Of a stretch of 64,000 bases of DNA, positions 29,416-39,300 are shown one piece after another. The notes under the pieces were generated by a model, which was not told the origin of the DNA, did not search any database, and saw only the letters and a list, made by a program, of their open reading frames with translations. The position numbers and the translations under genes are program-made. Each line of letters begins with the position of its first letter. The first letter of the stretch is position 1. The stretch spans positions 212,642 through 276,641 of the forward strand of contig NZ_CP011280.1 of the NCBI RefSeq assembly GCF_000973085.1, written 5' to 3'. The DNA is from Sneathia vaginalis (GTDB lineage Bacteria > Fusobacteriota > Fusobacteriia > Fusobacteriales > Leptotrichiaceae).

Positions 29416-30014
29416 TTTACACCATCTCCATTATGACAACCATTGTGACAATAAAGTCCTTCGATTAATCGTATATTTTTAATTTTTTCATTAGATATAT
29501 TTTTTAAGTCTTTTTCTTCTATTGAAATACAATTTTTTTCTATAGAAGAAAAAAATCCAAAAGGTATAGGGCTATTACTTAGTTTTTCTCCTTTTGTTTT
29601 AATAGAATACTCACTACAAAATTCGTCCCATGTTAGAAAGGACGTGTTTTTAAGATTAAGAGTATTACCATAGTTCTTTAAAGCAATACAGGGCGTAATT
29701 ATCCACTTGTATCCATCTTTAAGATCGATTCTACTAGATATTTCTCTTGCAATGTGAATTAAAATAGGCTCTATATTATGGAACTTAACGTTTAGACCAT
29801 TTTTCTTGAAATATTCTACAATTAGTGGGCAACGTTGATCGATTATAGTGCCTTTTTCTTTAAGCATTAATTCCTTATACTTATTCTTAACAATTTCAGT
29901 GTGATTTTTTTCGGGGAAGACTAGGATGAATCCTAATCTATTGATTTCTTTTTTTAGACTAGATAAATTATATGATTTAAGTATGACGGGATTAAGTAAA
30001 ATATATTTTTTCAT
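29400..30014 (-). CDS. Compact [FeFe]-hydrogenase-like protein with H-cluster-type cysteine motifs
   Basis: This 204-residue protein resembles the H-cluster domain of [FeFe]-hydrogenases. Three cysteine motifs stand in the family order: DQRCPLIVEYF (C62, like TSCCPxWVxY), IITPCIALKNYG (C109, like MPCxxK) and EGLYCHNGCHNGDG (C189, C193, like ExMxCxxGCxxGxG), with a further C201. LSSLKKEINRLGFILVFPEK near 18-37 and the following helix also match the domain. N-terminal ferredoxin-type clusters and maturases HydEFG are absent here. I chose ATG 30014 after GGAGGTTT; an upstream ATG at 30074 lacks a site. It is first in the operon with the importer. Its function is unknown. Confidence 0.65.
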   Translation of the reverse strand: MKKYILLNPVILKSYNLSSLKKEINRLGFILVFPEKNHTEIVKNKYKELMLKEKGTIIDQRCPLIVEYFKKNGLNVKFHNIEPILIHIAREISSRIDLKDGYKWIITPCIALKNYGNTLNLKNTSFLTWDEFCSEYSIKTKGEKLSNSPIPFGFFSSIEKNCISIEEKDLKNISNEKIKNIRLIEGLYCHNGCHNGDGVKCIGK

Positions 30015-30035
30015 AAACCTCCAAATAGTAAAGAA

Positions 30036-30064
30036 AGTATACCATAAGAAGATTTGTAAGTCAA
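30036..30064 (-). promoter_or_regulatory. Promoter of the hydrogenase-like/ABC operon
   Basis: Read on the minus strand, TTGACT (30064-30059) and TATACT (30041-30036) are separated by 17 bp, 22 bp before the ATG at 30014. Confidence 0.7.
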
Positions 30065-30141
30065 TGTATGTCAAATATATTTTACGTTAAATTAACCCTT
30101 GTTTTTAAAGGGACTGAGCATATTTTGGCACTTAATTTAGT

Positions 30142-30170
30142 TTGACAATAAAATTAATAAATTATATAAT
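30142..30170 (+). promoter_or_regulatory. Consensus sigma-70 promoter of the suf operon
   Basis: TTGACA (30142-30147) and TATAAT (30165-30170) are separated by exactly 17 bp, a perfect consensus promoter 35 bp before the sufC ATG. A short inverted repeat (CCCTT 30096-30100 with AAGGG 30108-30112) lies between this and the divergent promoter and could be an operator. No Fur or IscR site was recognisable with confidence. Confidence 0.85.
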
Positions 30171-30205
30171 TAATTGTAATATTACAAAAAGAAAGGAAGA
30201 TAAAT

Positions 30206-30940
30206 ATGAAATTGCTGGATATAAAGGATCTTCATGCTGAAGTTGAAGACAAAGAAATACTAAAAGGGATAAATCTAACAATTAATAAAGGTGAAATTCA
30301 TGTAATAATGGGACCTAATGGTGCAGGTAAGTCAACACTTGCAAGTGTATTAGTTGGTCACCCAAATTATACTGTTACTAAGGGTGAGGTTTATCTTGAA
30401 GGGGAAAATATACTAGATTTAAGTGTAGATAAAAGAGCACGTGCTGGAATTTTTTTGTCATTCCAATATCCTGAAGAAATTCCTGGACTTACATTAGAAG
30501 ACTTTTTAAGATCGGCTAAGGAAGCTGTTACAGGTAAAAAGCAATACTTTACATTTTTTCATAAATACTTAGTTGAAACAATGAAAAAATTAAACATTGA
30601 TCCTTCATACTGTTCAAGACATTTAAATGTTGGTTATTCTGGAGGAGAAAAGAAGAAAAATGAAATATTACAAATGGCGATACTAGAACCTAAAGTTGCA
30701 ATATTAGATGAAGCAGATTCAGGTCTTGATAGAGATGCTACAAAGACTGTATTTGAAGGTCTACGTACATTAAAAAATGATGATACATCAATGATAATAA
30801 TAACTCACTATGATAAAGTTTTAGAGTACTTACAACCAGACTTTGTACACATATTGGTTGATGGACAAATAAAGAAAAATGGTGGTAAGGAATTAATAAA
30901 ATATATTGAAGAAAATGGATTTGAAGAATTTAAGAAATAG
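30206..30940 (+). CDS. sufC: Fe-S cluster assembly ATPase SufC
   Basis: This 244-residue soluble ABC-type ATPase works with SufB and SufD in Fe-S cluster assembly. Walker A is MGPNGAGKSTLASVLVGHP near 36. The SufC-type FLSFQYPEEIPGL follows near 91. The signature is VGYSGGEKKKNEILQMA near 147, and Walker B AILDEADSGLDRDA near 171. AAAGGAAG precedes the ATG. It leads the operon sufC-B-D-S-U. Confidence 0.96.
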   Translation: MKLLDIKDLHAEVEDKEILKGINLTINKGEIHVIMGPNGAGKSTLASVLVGHPNYTVTKGEVYLEGENILDLSVDKRARAGIFLSFQYPEEIPGLTLEDFLRSAKEAVTGKKQYFTFFHKYLVETMKKLNIDPSYCSRHLNVGYSGGEKKKNEILQMAILEPKVAILDEADSGLDRDATKTVFEGLRTLKNDDTSMIIITHYDKVLEYLQPDFVHILVDGQIKKNGGKELIKYIEENGFEEFKK

Positions 30941-30948
30941 GGGCTAAT

Positions 30949-32358
30949 ATGGAAAGAAAAAGAACATATGTTGCTGATATACAAAGAGGGATATATGATA
31001 TTAAGGATAAGGTTGATGCAGGTTATACAACAGGTAAGGGACTTAATGAAGAAATTGTAAGAAAAATATCAAAGAAAAAAAATGAACCTCAATGGATGTT
31101 GGATATACGTCTTGAAGGGTTGAGAGTTTTTAATGAAAAGCCTATGCCTACATGGAGTGCAGACTTATCAGACCTTGATATTAACGATATCGTAAATTAT
31201 CTTGAACCTAATGCAAAGCAAATGTCAGACAACTGGGACGATGTCCCTTCGTATATAAAAAACACATTCGATAGATTGGGTATACCAGAAGCTGAAAAGA
31301 AATCCTTAGGTGGTGTTGGAGCACAATATGATTCATCAGTTGTATACCATAATCTAGAAAAAGAATTAGATAAAGATGGAGTAATTTATACAGATATAGA
31401 AACAGCGGTTAAAAAGTACCCAGAAATGATAAAATCACATTTCATGAAATTAATACCAGTGAATAATCATAAGTTTTCAGCACTTCATGCTGCTGTTTGG
31501 TCTGGTGGAACATTCCTTTATGTTCCTAAGGGTGTTAAGGTTAAAAAGCCAATACAATCATACTTTAGATTAAATGCTCCAGAAGCAGGACAATATGAAC
31601 ATACGATAATAATAGTAGAAGATGATGCAGATGTACACTTTATAGAAGGATGTTCTGCACCGAAGTATAACAAGAATGTTGTGCATGCAGGAGCTGTTGA
31701 ATTGTATGTAGGTAAACGTGCAAGACTTAGATATTCTAGTATAGAAAACTGGTCAAGAAATATGTATAACTTAAACACTAAAAAGGCTATAGTAGATGAT
31801 GATGGGGTTATAGAATGGATATCAGGTTCATTTGGATCAAAGGTATCTATGCTTTATCCTTTAAGTATTTTAAAGGGTGAAGGATCAAGATCTGAATATA
31901 CAGGTGTTACTTTTGCATCAGCAGGACAATATCTTGATTCAGGTTGTAAGGTAATACACGCAGCATCAAATACTAGTTCTAAAGTAAAGTCTAAGAGTAT
32001 ATCAAAAAATGGTGGTTGGGCTTGTTATAGAAGCTTACTTGAAGTTGTTCCAGGTGTTAAACATATTAAGGCTACAGCTGAATGTGAATCACTAATGTTA
32101 GATAACTTATCTAAATCTGATACTATACCCATGATAGTTTCAAATACAGATGATATAGATATAGGGCATGAAGCATCAATAGGAAGAATATCAGATGATG
32201 CAATATTTTATCTAATGCAAAGAGGTTTAACAAGTGATGAAGCAAGGGCTTTAATTATTCGTGGATTTGTTGAACCAATTTCAAAAGAATTACCATTAGA
32301 ATATGCAGTTGAATTAAATAGATTAATTGAAATAGAACTTGAAGGAACTATAGGTTAG
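30949..32358 (+). CDS. sufB: Fe-S cluster assembly scaffold SufB
   Basis: This 469-residue SufB forms the SufBC2D scaffold. Typical segments are YVADIQRGIYDIKDKVD near the start, SLGGVGAQYDSSVVYHNL near 121, AAVWSGGTFLYVPKGVKVKK near 181, HFIEGCSAPKYNKNVVHAG near 229 (containing the conserved Cys) and the C-terminal GHEASIGRISDDAIFYLMQR. The start lies 8 bp after sufC with AGGGG upstream. Confidence 0.96.
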   Translation: MERKRTYVADIQRGIYDIKDKVDAGYTTGKGLNEEIVRKISKKKNEPQWMLDIRLEGLRVFNEKPMPTWSADLSDLDINDIVNYLEPNAKQMSDNWDDVPSYIKNTFDRLGIPEAEKKSLGGVGAQYDSSVVYHNLEKELDKDGVIYTDIETAVKKYPEMIKSHFMKLIPVNNHKFSALHAAVWSGGTFLYVPKGVKVKKPIQSYFRLNAPEAGQYEHTIIIVEDDADVHFIEGCSAPKYNKNVVHAGAVELYVGKRARLRYSSIENWSRNMYNLNTKKAIVDDDGVIEWISGSFGSKVSMLYPLSILKGEGSRSEYTGVTFASAGQYLDSGCKVIHAASNTSSKVKSKSISKNGGWACYRSLLEVVPGVKHIKATAECESLMLDNLSKSDTIPMIVSNTDDIDIGHEASIGRISDDAIFYLMQRGLTSDEARALIIRGFVEPISKELPLEYAVELNRLIEIELEGTIG

Positions 32359-32367
32359 GAGGAAAAA

Positions 32368-33420
32368 ATGGAAAAATATGAAGAAATGAAAAGACCATAC
32401 TGGAAAAGATTAGACTACACTCCTAGTGAAACTATAGAACAAAAAGAATATATTTTAGATAACCTTAAGTTTTTGAATATGGATCAAGAAGGTATAACTA
32501 TTACAAAATATTCTGACGAAAGACCACAACCATATAGGGGCTTAGGTGAATATTATGAAGTAGAAAACAAGCAAAGATTAAATCATAGTTTGAGTATAGA
32601 TATATCTAAAAAAACAGAAAAGATGATAGCTATTAAGTTTGATATTTCAAAAGCATCTGACACCTTAATTAATGGTATAAATATTAATATCAAAGAAGAT
32701 GCTAGTGCAAAAATACTTTTACTATATGAATCAACTGATGGTTATAATCATTATCACAATGGATATGTAAGAGTTAATCTTTCAGATAATTCAAACTTAG
32801 AACTTATTAACCTACAAAATTTAAATGGAGAATCAAAGAATTTAACTCAAACTGATTTTGTTGTAAATAGCAATGTAAATTTAGAATATTATGATTTAGA
32901 ATTAGGATCAAAGGTAAATGCTGTTGCAGCAAAGGCTAGATTTTTAGGAGAAAATTCAAATGTACTTTTTGTACCAGCGTATCTTGTAGATGGGTACAGA
33001 AAAGCAGATTTTGAATACTCAATGTTATTTCATGGTAAGAAAAATGAAGGAAATATTGAAGGTAGGGGTGCAACAAAAGATCATGGTCTTAAGATATTTA
33101 GAGGTAATATATATTTCTATAGAGGATGTAGCAAATCACGTGCAAGTGAAGGGGAATTCTCTATATTATTAGATGATACTATTAAAATACACTCTATCCC
33201 TGCAATGTTATGCGATGAAGATGATGTGCTAGGAGCACATGCTGCATCTGTTGGTAAGGTTAATGAAGATAGACTATTTTATCTAATGTCAAGAGGTTTC
33301 AATTCTAAAGAAGCTAAGAAGATTATAGTAGAATCTTCATTTAGACCAATATTTGAAAGAATAGAATTTGAAGATATTAAAGAAAAAATGTTTAAAGAAA
33401 TTAATAATAGGATGTTATAA
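32368..33420 (+). CDS. sufD: Fe-S cluster assembly protein SufD
   Basis: This 350-residue SufD pairs with SufB. The C-terminal half holds the beta-helix core: VDGYRKADFEYSMLFHGKKN, RGATKDHGLKIFRGNIYFYR and then AHAASVGKVNEDRLFYLMSR, with the conserved His. AGGAGG lies just before the ATG, and sufS starts at the last base of the stop codon. Confidence 0.94.
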   Translation: MEKYEEMKRPYWKRLDYTPSETIEQKEYILDNLKFLNMDQEGITITKYSDERPQPYRGLGEYYEVENKQRLNHSLSIDISKKTEKMIAIKFDISKASDTLINGININIKEDASAKILLLYESTDGYNHYHNGYVRVNLSDNSNLELINLQNLNGESKNLTQTDFVVNSNVNLEYYDLELGSKVNAVAAKARFLGENSNVLFVPAYLVDGYRKADFEYSMLFHGKKNEGNIEGRGATKDHGLKIFRGNIYFYRGCSKSRASEGEFSILLDDTIKIHSIPAMLCDEDDVLGAHAASVGKVNEDRLFYLMSRGFNSKEAKKIIVESSFRPIFERIEFEDIKEKMFKEINNRML

Positions 33421-34622
33421 TGGAAAATTTAAGAGATGATTTCCCGATTTTTGATAAGAAGGATATACATTATTTGGACAGTAGTGCCACTACTCAAAGA
33501 CCTAGATGTGTTATTGATAATTTGAATGAATACTATACAACATTTAATGCTAATGCAGGTCGTGGATCATACGAATTATCTATGATAAATACATCAATAG
33601 TAGAAAATACAAGAAAAAAAGTAAAGGAGTTTATAGGATCAGGTGATAATGGAGAAGTAGTATTTACTAAAAATTGTACAGAAGCAATAAACTTGGTTGC
33701 ATATTCATATGGTTTATCATTTTTAAAGCCTGGTGATGAAATACTTTTATGTGTTTCAAACCACCATGCAAATATATTGCCATGGCAGTTTGTAAAAAAG
33801 GTTACTTCTTGTACTATAAAATACTTTTACTTGGATGAGTATGGACAAGTTGATATGGAAGATTTTAAGTATAAGGTTAATAAGAATACTAAAATAGTAG
33901 CACTTTCTTCTGTAGTGAATACAACAGGAATAATACAACCTTTTGAAGAAATTATTAATTATGCTCATAAATATGATGCGTTGGTATTACTTGACTGTGC
34001 TCAGTCTATACAACATTTTAAACATGAAGTTTTTAAATGGGATGTTGATTTTATGACTTTTTCTGGTCATAAGATGTATTCTAGTTTTGGTGTTGGAGTA
34101 CTTTATGCTAAAAAAGAACTATTAGAAAAGATGCCTCCTTTTATTTACGGTGGAGATATGATAGAATATGTTGAAGAACAATATTCAACATATGCAAAAG
34201 TTCCAACAAAATTTGAAGGTGGAACACTAGATAGTGCAGCAATATATTCATTATCACGTGCAATAGACTATATTAACCTAATAGGCTTTAAAAAGATAGA
34301 AGATATTGAGAATAAGCTACTAGTAGAACTCTTATTCAAACTAAAGACATTAGATTTTGTTGAGACATATTATACAGAAAATGTAGATAGAGTTCCAGTG
34401 GTTGCATTTAATGTTAAAGGTGTTCATTCGCATGATACAGCCTTTATACTAGATAAATACAAGGTGTCTGTGCGTTCTGGACAACATTGTACAGCACCAC
34501 TACATCAATTTATGAAGATAAATTCAACTTGTAGAGCTAGTCTTAATGTGTATAATACATCTAGTGATATAGACGCATTGATAGAAGGACTTGAAAAAGT
34601 AAAAGAGGTTTTTAAATTATGA
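33420..34622 (+). CDS. sufS: Cysteine desulfurase SufS
   Basis: This 400-residue PLP enzyme removes sulfur from cysteine for cluster assembly. YLDSSATTQRP is the N-terminal motif. The PLP lysine is in FMTFSGHKMYSSFGVGVLY near 222, and the persulfide Cys is in VRSGQHCTAPLH near 359. VVNTTGIIQP and LLDCAQSIQHF complete the PLP site. Overlaps by 1 and 4 bp with its neighbours show tight coupling. Confidence 0.95.
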   Translation: MENLRDDFPIFDKKDIHYLDSSATTQRPRCVIDNLNEYYTTFNANAGRGSYELSMINTSIVENTRKKVKEFIGSGDNGEVVFTKNCTEAINLVAYSYGLSFLKPGDEILLCVSNHHANILPWQFVKKVTSCTIKYFYLDEYGQVDMEDFKYKVNKNTKIVALSSVVNTTGIIQPFEEIINYAHKYDALVLLDCAQSIQHFKHEVFKWDVDFMTFSGHKMYSSFGVGVLYAKKELLEKMPPFIYGGDMIEYVEEQYSTYAKVPTKFEGGTLDSAAIYSLSRAIDYINLIGFKKIEDIENKLLVELLFKLKTLDFVETYYTENVDRVPVVAFNVKGVHSHDTAFILDKYKVSVRSGQHCTAPLHQFMKINSTCRASLNVYNTSSDIDALIEGLEKVKEVFKL

Positions 34623-35056
34623 TAGAAGATATAGACAAAATTTATCAGCAAACTATACTAGAATACAATAAAAGATCAGATTTAAAAAAAGAAATTGATA
34701 AACCTACTTATGTAGAAAGAGGTCATAATCCTAGTTGTGGAGATGACTTAACCTTATTAATCAAAATTAAAGATGATAAGATTTTAGATGCGTCGTTTAT
34801 AGGTTCAGGGTGTGCTATTTCAACAGCTTCTACAGCTATGTTGATAGAAGATATTAAGGGTAAGACATTAGTTGAAGCTAAGAAGATTATAGACAATTTC
34901 TTTTTAATGATGAAAGATCATAAAGATGGAGATGTTAGTCTTTTAAATGATGCAGTACTAATGGAATATGTTCGTGATATGCCAGCAAGAGTAAAATGTG
35001 CAACATTAAGTTGGCATAGTTTTGAGGTAATACTAGGAAAGGAAAATATTAAATGA
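34619..35056 (+). CDS. sufU: SufU-type sulfur transfer protein
   Basis: This 145-residue NifU-N-fold protein accepts persulfide from SufS through a zinc-swap mechanism. The three conserved cysteines are in HNPSCGDDLTLL near 41, IGSGCAISTASTAML near 66 and ARVKCATLSWHS near 127. It is the Gram-positive-type partner of SufS; a SufE gene is not present here. Confidence 0.94.
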   Translation: MIEDIDKIYQQTILEYNKRSDLKKEIDKPTYVERGHNPSCGDDLTLLIKIKDDKILDASFIGSGCAISTASTAMLIEDIKGKTLVEAKKIIDNFFLMMKDHKDGDVSLLNDAVLMEYVRDMPARVKCATLSWHSFEVILGKENIK

Positions 35057-35742
35057 CTGAAAAGGAAAAATCAGAAGAAATAATTTCTTTTATAGCAAAT
35101 GCTAAAAAGCAAACTCCATGTGAATTAATAACTGATGAAAATATTAGTAATACTTATTCATGTAAAGTAATAGGTAAAGACTTAAAATTTATCTATGGAG
35201 ATGTTGAAGAAATAGAAAAAATTATTAAAGAAAATAGTCTTAAGAATTATCATTTAAAAAATGATAGACGTAATTCAGGTGTACCTTTATTAGACATACG
35301 AAAGGTTAATGCAAGAATAGAACCAGGTGCAATAATCCGTGATAAAGTTACTATAGAAGATAGAGCTATTATCATGATGGGTGCTGTTGTGAATATAGGG
35401 GCAAAAATTGGAGAAGCTACCATGATAGATATGGGAGTAATAATTGGTGGTAGAGTTCAAGTAGGTAAAAATTGCCATATAGGAGCTGGTACAGTCTTAG
35501 CTGGTGTTATTGAACCACCTAGTGCAAAACCTGTTGTAATAGAAGATAATGTTGTAATAGGAGCTAATGCTGTTGTATTAGAAGGTGTTAGAGTAGGTAA
35601 AGGTTCTGTTGTAGCAGCAGGAGCAGTTGTTACTGAAGATGTTCCAGAAAATGTAGTTGTTGCTGGAATGCCTGCTAAAATATTAAAACAAAAAGATAAA
35701 AAAACTGAAAGTAAGACAGAATTAGTTGATAAGCTAAGATAG
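35053..35742 (+). CDS. dapH: Tetrahydrodipicolinate N-acetyltransferase
   Basis: This 229-residue left-handed beta-helix acyltransferase acts in the acetylase branch of diaminopimelate/lysine synthesis. The N-terminal ~75 residues match the DapH-specific domain. Hexapeptide repeats run from IEPGAIIRDKVTIEDRAIIM to GSVVAAGAVVTEDVPENVVV, with the NCHIGAGTVLAGVIEPPSAK loop that marks DapH. It overlaps sufU by 4 bp, an unusual place for a cell-wall precursor gene. Confidence 0.93.
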   Translation: MTEKEKSEEIISFIANAKKQTPCELITDENISNTYSCKVIGKDLKFIYGDVEEIEKIIKENSLKNYHLKNDRRNSGVPLLDIRKVNARIEPGAIIRDKVTIEDRAIIMMGAVVNIGAKIGEATMIDMGVIIGGRVQVGKNCHIGAGTVLAGVIEPPSAKPVVIEDNVVIGANAVVLEGVRVGKGSVVAAGAVVTEDVPENVVVAGMPAKILKQKDKKTESKTELVDKLR

Positions 35743-35757
35743 TATAGGAGAACAATC

Positions 35758-36207
35758 ATGACAAATTATGAAGAATATTTAAAATTTGGCAGTGATTCTG
35801 ACAAAGAAAAACAAGTACAAATGTTAAAAGAAATAAATATATCAAGCAAGTATACAGATATTATTAAAAGTATATCAAGCGAAAAAAATCTTTTAATATT
35901 TGCAGAACCATTTTGCCCAGATTGTAGGATATTGGTTGCAATAGTTGAAAGAATTAGAGCATTAAATCCCAATGGTATTAATGTTGAATACTTATCAAGA
36001 GAAAAGAACTTTGGAAAGTTGAATATGCTATCTAGTGATAATAGGATACCTTGTGTATTTAGGGTAGATGGTATAAAGATTAAAAAGATACTAGAAGAAT
36101 ATCCTAGTGAATTAGAAGTTACGGATGAAGTAAAAAAAGAGTATAGAGAAGGTAAATATACAGATTTAATAATCAAGGTATTATTAAATGCATTAAAAAG
36201 TGAATAA
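35758..36207 (+). CDS. Thioredoxin-fold protein with FCPDCR motif
   Basis: This 149-residue protein has a thioredoxin-like fold. LLIFAEPFCPDCRILVAIVE near 49-68 carries a CPDC motif in the place of the CGPC active site, and NRIPCVFRVDG near 98 gives the cis-Pro strand, with an extra Cys after Pro. Family relatives are annotated as thioredoxin-family proteins of unknown role. It ends the suf operon and could serve redox handling there; that is inference. A strong terminator follows. Confidence 0.75.
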   Translation: MTNYEEYLKFGSDSDKEKQVQMLKEINISSKYTDIIKSISSEKNLLIFAEPFCPDCRILVAIVERIRALNPNGINVEYLSREKNFGKLNMLSSDNRIPCVFRVDGIKIKKILEEYPSELEVTDEVKKEYREGKYTDLIIKVLLNALKSE

Positions 36208-36208
36208 G

Positions 36209-36232
36209 AGTGTCAAAAGATTTGACACTTTT
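36209..36232 (+). terminator. Intrinsic terminator of the suf operon
   Basis: GTGTCAAA (36210-36217) pairs perfectly with TTTGACAC (36221-36228), loop AGA, followed by a T-rich stretch. Confidence 0.85.
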
Positions 36233-36241
36233 ATTTTTACC

Positions 36242-36287
36242 TGCGTATTATCCTAAAAATTCATATTTCTTATAGTGCGTATTATCC
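36242..36287. repeat. Short direct repeat TGCGTATTATCC between two terminators
   Basis: TGCGTATTATCC occurs at 36242-36253 and 36276-36287, each followed by an A-rich run, in the non-coding stretch between the suf terminator and the autotransporter terminator. Its role is unknown; a small duplication is the simplest reading. Confidence 0.5.
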
Positions 36288-36305
36288 AAAAATTTAAAAT
36301 TTTAA

Positions 36306-36336
36306 GGGTGCAGTTTTTGTACTGCACCCCTTTTTT
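36306..36336. terminator. Bidirectional terminator at the 3' end of the autotransporter gene
   Basis: GGGTGCAG (36306-36313) pairs with CTGCACCC (36322-36329). T residues follow on the plus side and an AT-rich, T-containing stretch follows on the minus side. It lies directly after the minus-strand stop at 36335-36337. Confidence 0.75.
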
Positions 36337-39300
36337 AAAACTTATAATTAAATCCCAAACACTTATAATTAAATCTCAAACTATACTTCATAGATCTATC
36401 ATAAGTAGCTCCAAATGTTACGCCATATCTATCTTTTTTACCTATTTCAACTTCTCCTCCTACTTTTAAACCACTTCTTCTATAACCTGGTATAGATAAT
36501 TCATAGTAGTCTGTTACACTAGAGAATTTTGCCATATTTACTCTCTTATACAATTCATTAAGATCGTAATGATATTCTAGGTTTCCTTTAAGTGATATAT
36601 GCATATCATTTTTTAATTCTATATCATACTTAGCATCTATTCCTATTCTAGGTGTTATAACAAAGTATGAATTTGGTTTTATACTTAATTTAAGTGTAGG
36701 ATCTGTTAGAGCATCTTCATTAATACCAAATATCTTACCATAAGTAACATCTAAATTAGCATATGGAGTTATTCTAAAGTCTTTAGTTACATCTATATCA
36801 TAACTTAGTCTATTCTTCCAGTCTATGTTATAGCTCCAGTAATTAGCATTGTACTTATACTTCATACCATTAACATTACTTACTCTATTTGTAATATGCT
36901 TATTAACCCCTAGTTCAAGTCTTGTTAAGTATTTAAGATTATCTTTTGTTCTTTGGTAATGTAGTCCAAATTTACCTGAACGCATTTCTTCACTTGAACC
37001 TAGTGAAGTTGGTCCTGTAAAGTTAAACTTAGAACAAATTAATCCAACTGAGAATCCGTACTTATTAGCCCCGTTTTCTCTATCATTTAAGTAAAGTATT
37101 CCATATGAATCTTTATCGTATGAAGAAACACCAAGAGTTTCGTCAATGTGCTTATTCTTTGAATATATTACACTAAACTTATGTACTCTATCTGTTACAT
37201 TATGTGAATCTAATACCTCTTTATATGACTTATCAAATGTATTATCTACATCCAACATTCTTTCTTGTATATTAGAGTATATGTCACCCCTAATATTTGC
37301 TATTGTATCTGTAAGTTCTTTTTCTGTAGAAACATTATCTAAGTCTTTAAATATTTTAGAATATGTCGGTATAGTACTTCTTATCTCTTCTAAGCTTTTA
37401 CCTAATTGTGAGTTCTTTTCACCTTTAAACATAACTGTGTATGGAATACGAACCATCATAATATCGTATGTCTTTGTATCAGGCTCAGTTTTACTGATTT
37501 TTGCTATCCATGAAGCAGATTGTGATGTAACATCACCAGCGAATTTACCAAAACCATTTTCAGATCTAGGTCTGAATACATCTTGATACACTAGCTTATT
37601 AACACGATTACCCATAGAGAAATTAGAAGTTACAATAGCAGTACCTTTTATTGAATTTGCATCTATTATTGGCTTATTATCATGTTCAAAATCTAGGTAC
37701 ATATTGTTAATATCAACAGTTCCATTAACCTTTATTGTACCGCCATTAACAACTTCAATATTTTTAGGGAATTTAACCTCACCATTAAATTTAATATCTA
37801 TACCTGCTACATCAGCCTTTTTATTCAGTGTCTTTATTTTATCACTTGGAATATTACCAGACCCACTTATAGTAGAGTCAAATGAGTGGAATATACCTGT
37901 AGAATTAGCATCAATATTAAATGTTCCATTGTTTATTATTGTATTTTTACCATAAGCTGATATACCATATGATAGATTACTAATATTAAATGTAGCACCT
38001 TTTTCTATGGTAATTTTACCAGTTGAGTCATCATTAGTCATAATACCATAACTTCCATTTGAAACATTTATTGTACTACCATTTTCTATAGTTACATTTG
38101 AATTTCCCTTAGCAAATATACCTATAGTTTCAGGATTAGAAACATTTAAGATACCTTTGAATGTAACATCTGAATTATCAGCATAAATACCTGCAGAATT
38201 TTTCTTTTCTCCAACATTAATGTTACCAGTATATGTTAAATTACCATTTTTAGTATATATTCCTATGGCTTCACTACCAAGATTCATATTTTTGATATTA
38301 GCAGTAATAGTTCCTCTCTTATTAGAGTCGTTTAGATAATAAAGGGCATAACCTTTATCACCAACTTTAACATCTTTAGAAGTTATATTAACATTACCAC
38401 TACCTTCTTTAAATATTCCAACAGCATCTTTACCAACAGTAATATCTCCACTTTGAGTAATATCTTTAGTACCTTTAGAGTATATTCCTATACTATTAGA
38501 AGTAATTTTACCAGTAGATTTTACTTCTGCTTCGTCAGAGTAGATTCCAACTGCATCTTTACCTGTAACACTAATATCACCTGTAGAACTTATTTCACCA
38601 TTTTTACTTGCTAGACCTATAGCATTTTCTCCATTAATAGTTACAGTTCCATTTGAAGTAAGTTTATTATTTTCAACATAGATACCCTTAGCATTTTTAT
38701 TAGTTACATTTAAACTTCCAGCATTGTTTACTTCTGCACCCTTACTATATACTCCTATACCATTCTCCAAGATAGTGGTACTAGAACCATTAAGATTAAT
38801 TGTGCCTGTTCCACTCTTGTATACTCCAATAATGTCCTTATTAACTACTAAGTTGTTTTCAAAAGTAATATCTCCAGTTCCTTCAGAATATATTCCAGCA
38901 GCACCTTCTTTTCCGTTACTAATTGTCATAGCATTTGAAATAGTTACACTAGAATTTTTAGCCTTAACACCTATACCATCTTTATCACCTAATGAAATCT
39001 TAGAACCATTAAGTGTTACACTACCATCTTCAGAGTATATTCCTAGACCTTTACTAGTAATATCACCAGTTTGTGTGATATCACCTTTTATTGAATAAAC
39101 ACCTGCACTATTTTTACCAGTAACAGTAATCTTATCTACATTAATTTTTCCTTTACCAGTAGAATATATACCAAATGATTTAGAACCAGATATATTAAGA
39201 TCTTTTGTAGTTATATTTTGATCAGCCAAGTTATATATTCCATAACTATCTGAGCCTTTAATTTGTATATCCTTAACGTCTATTCCTTTACCTGTTTCTT

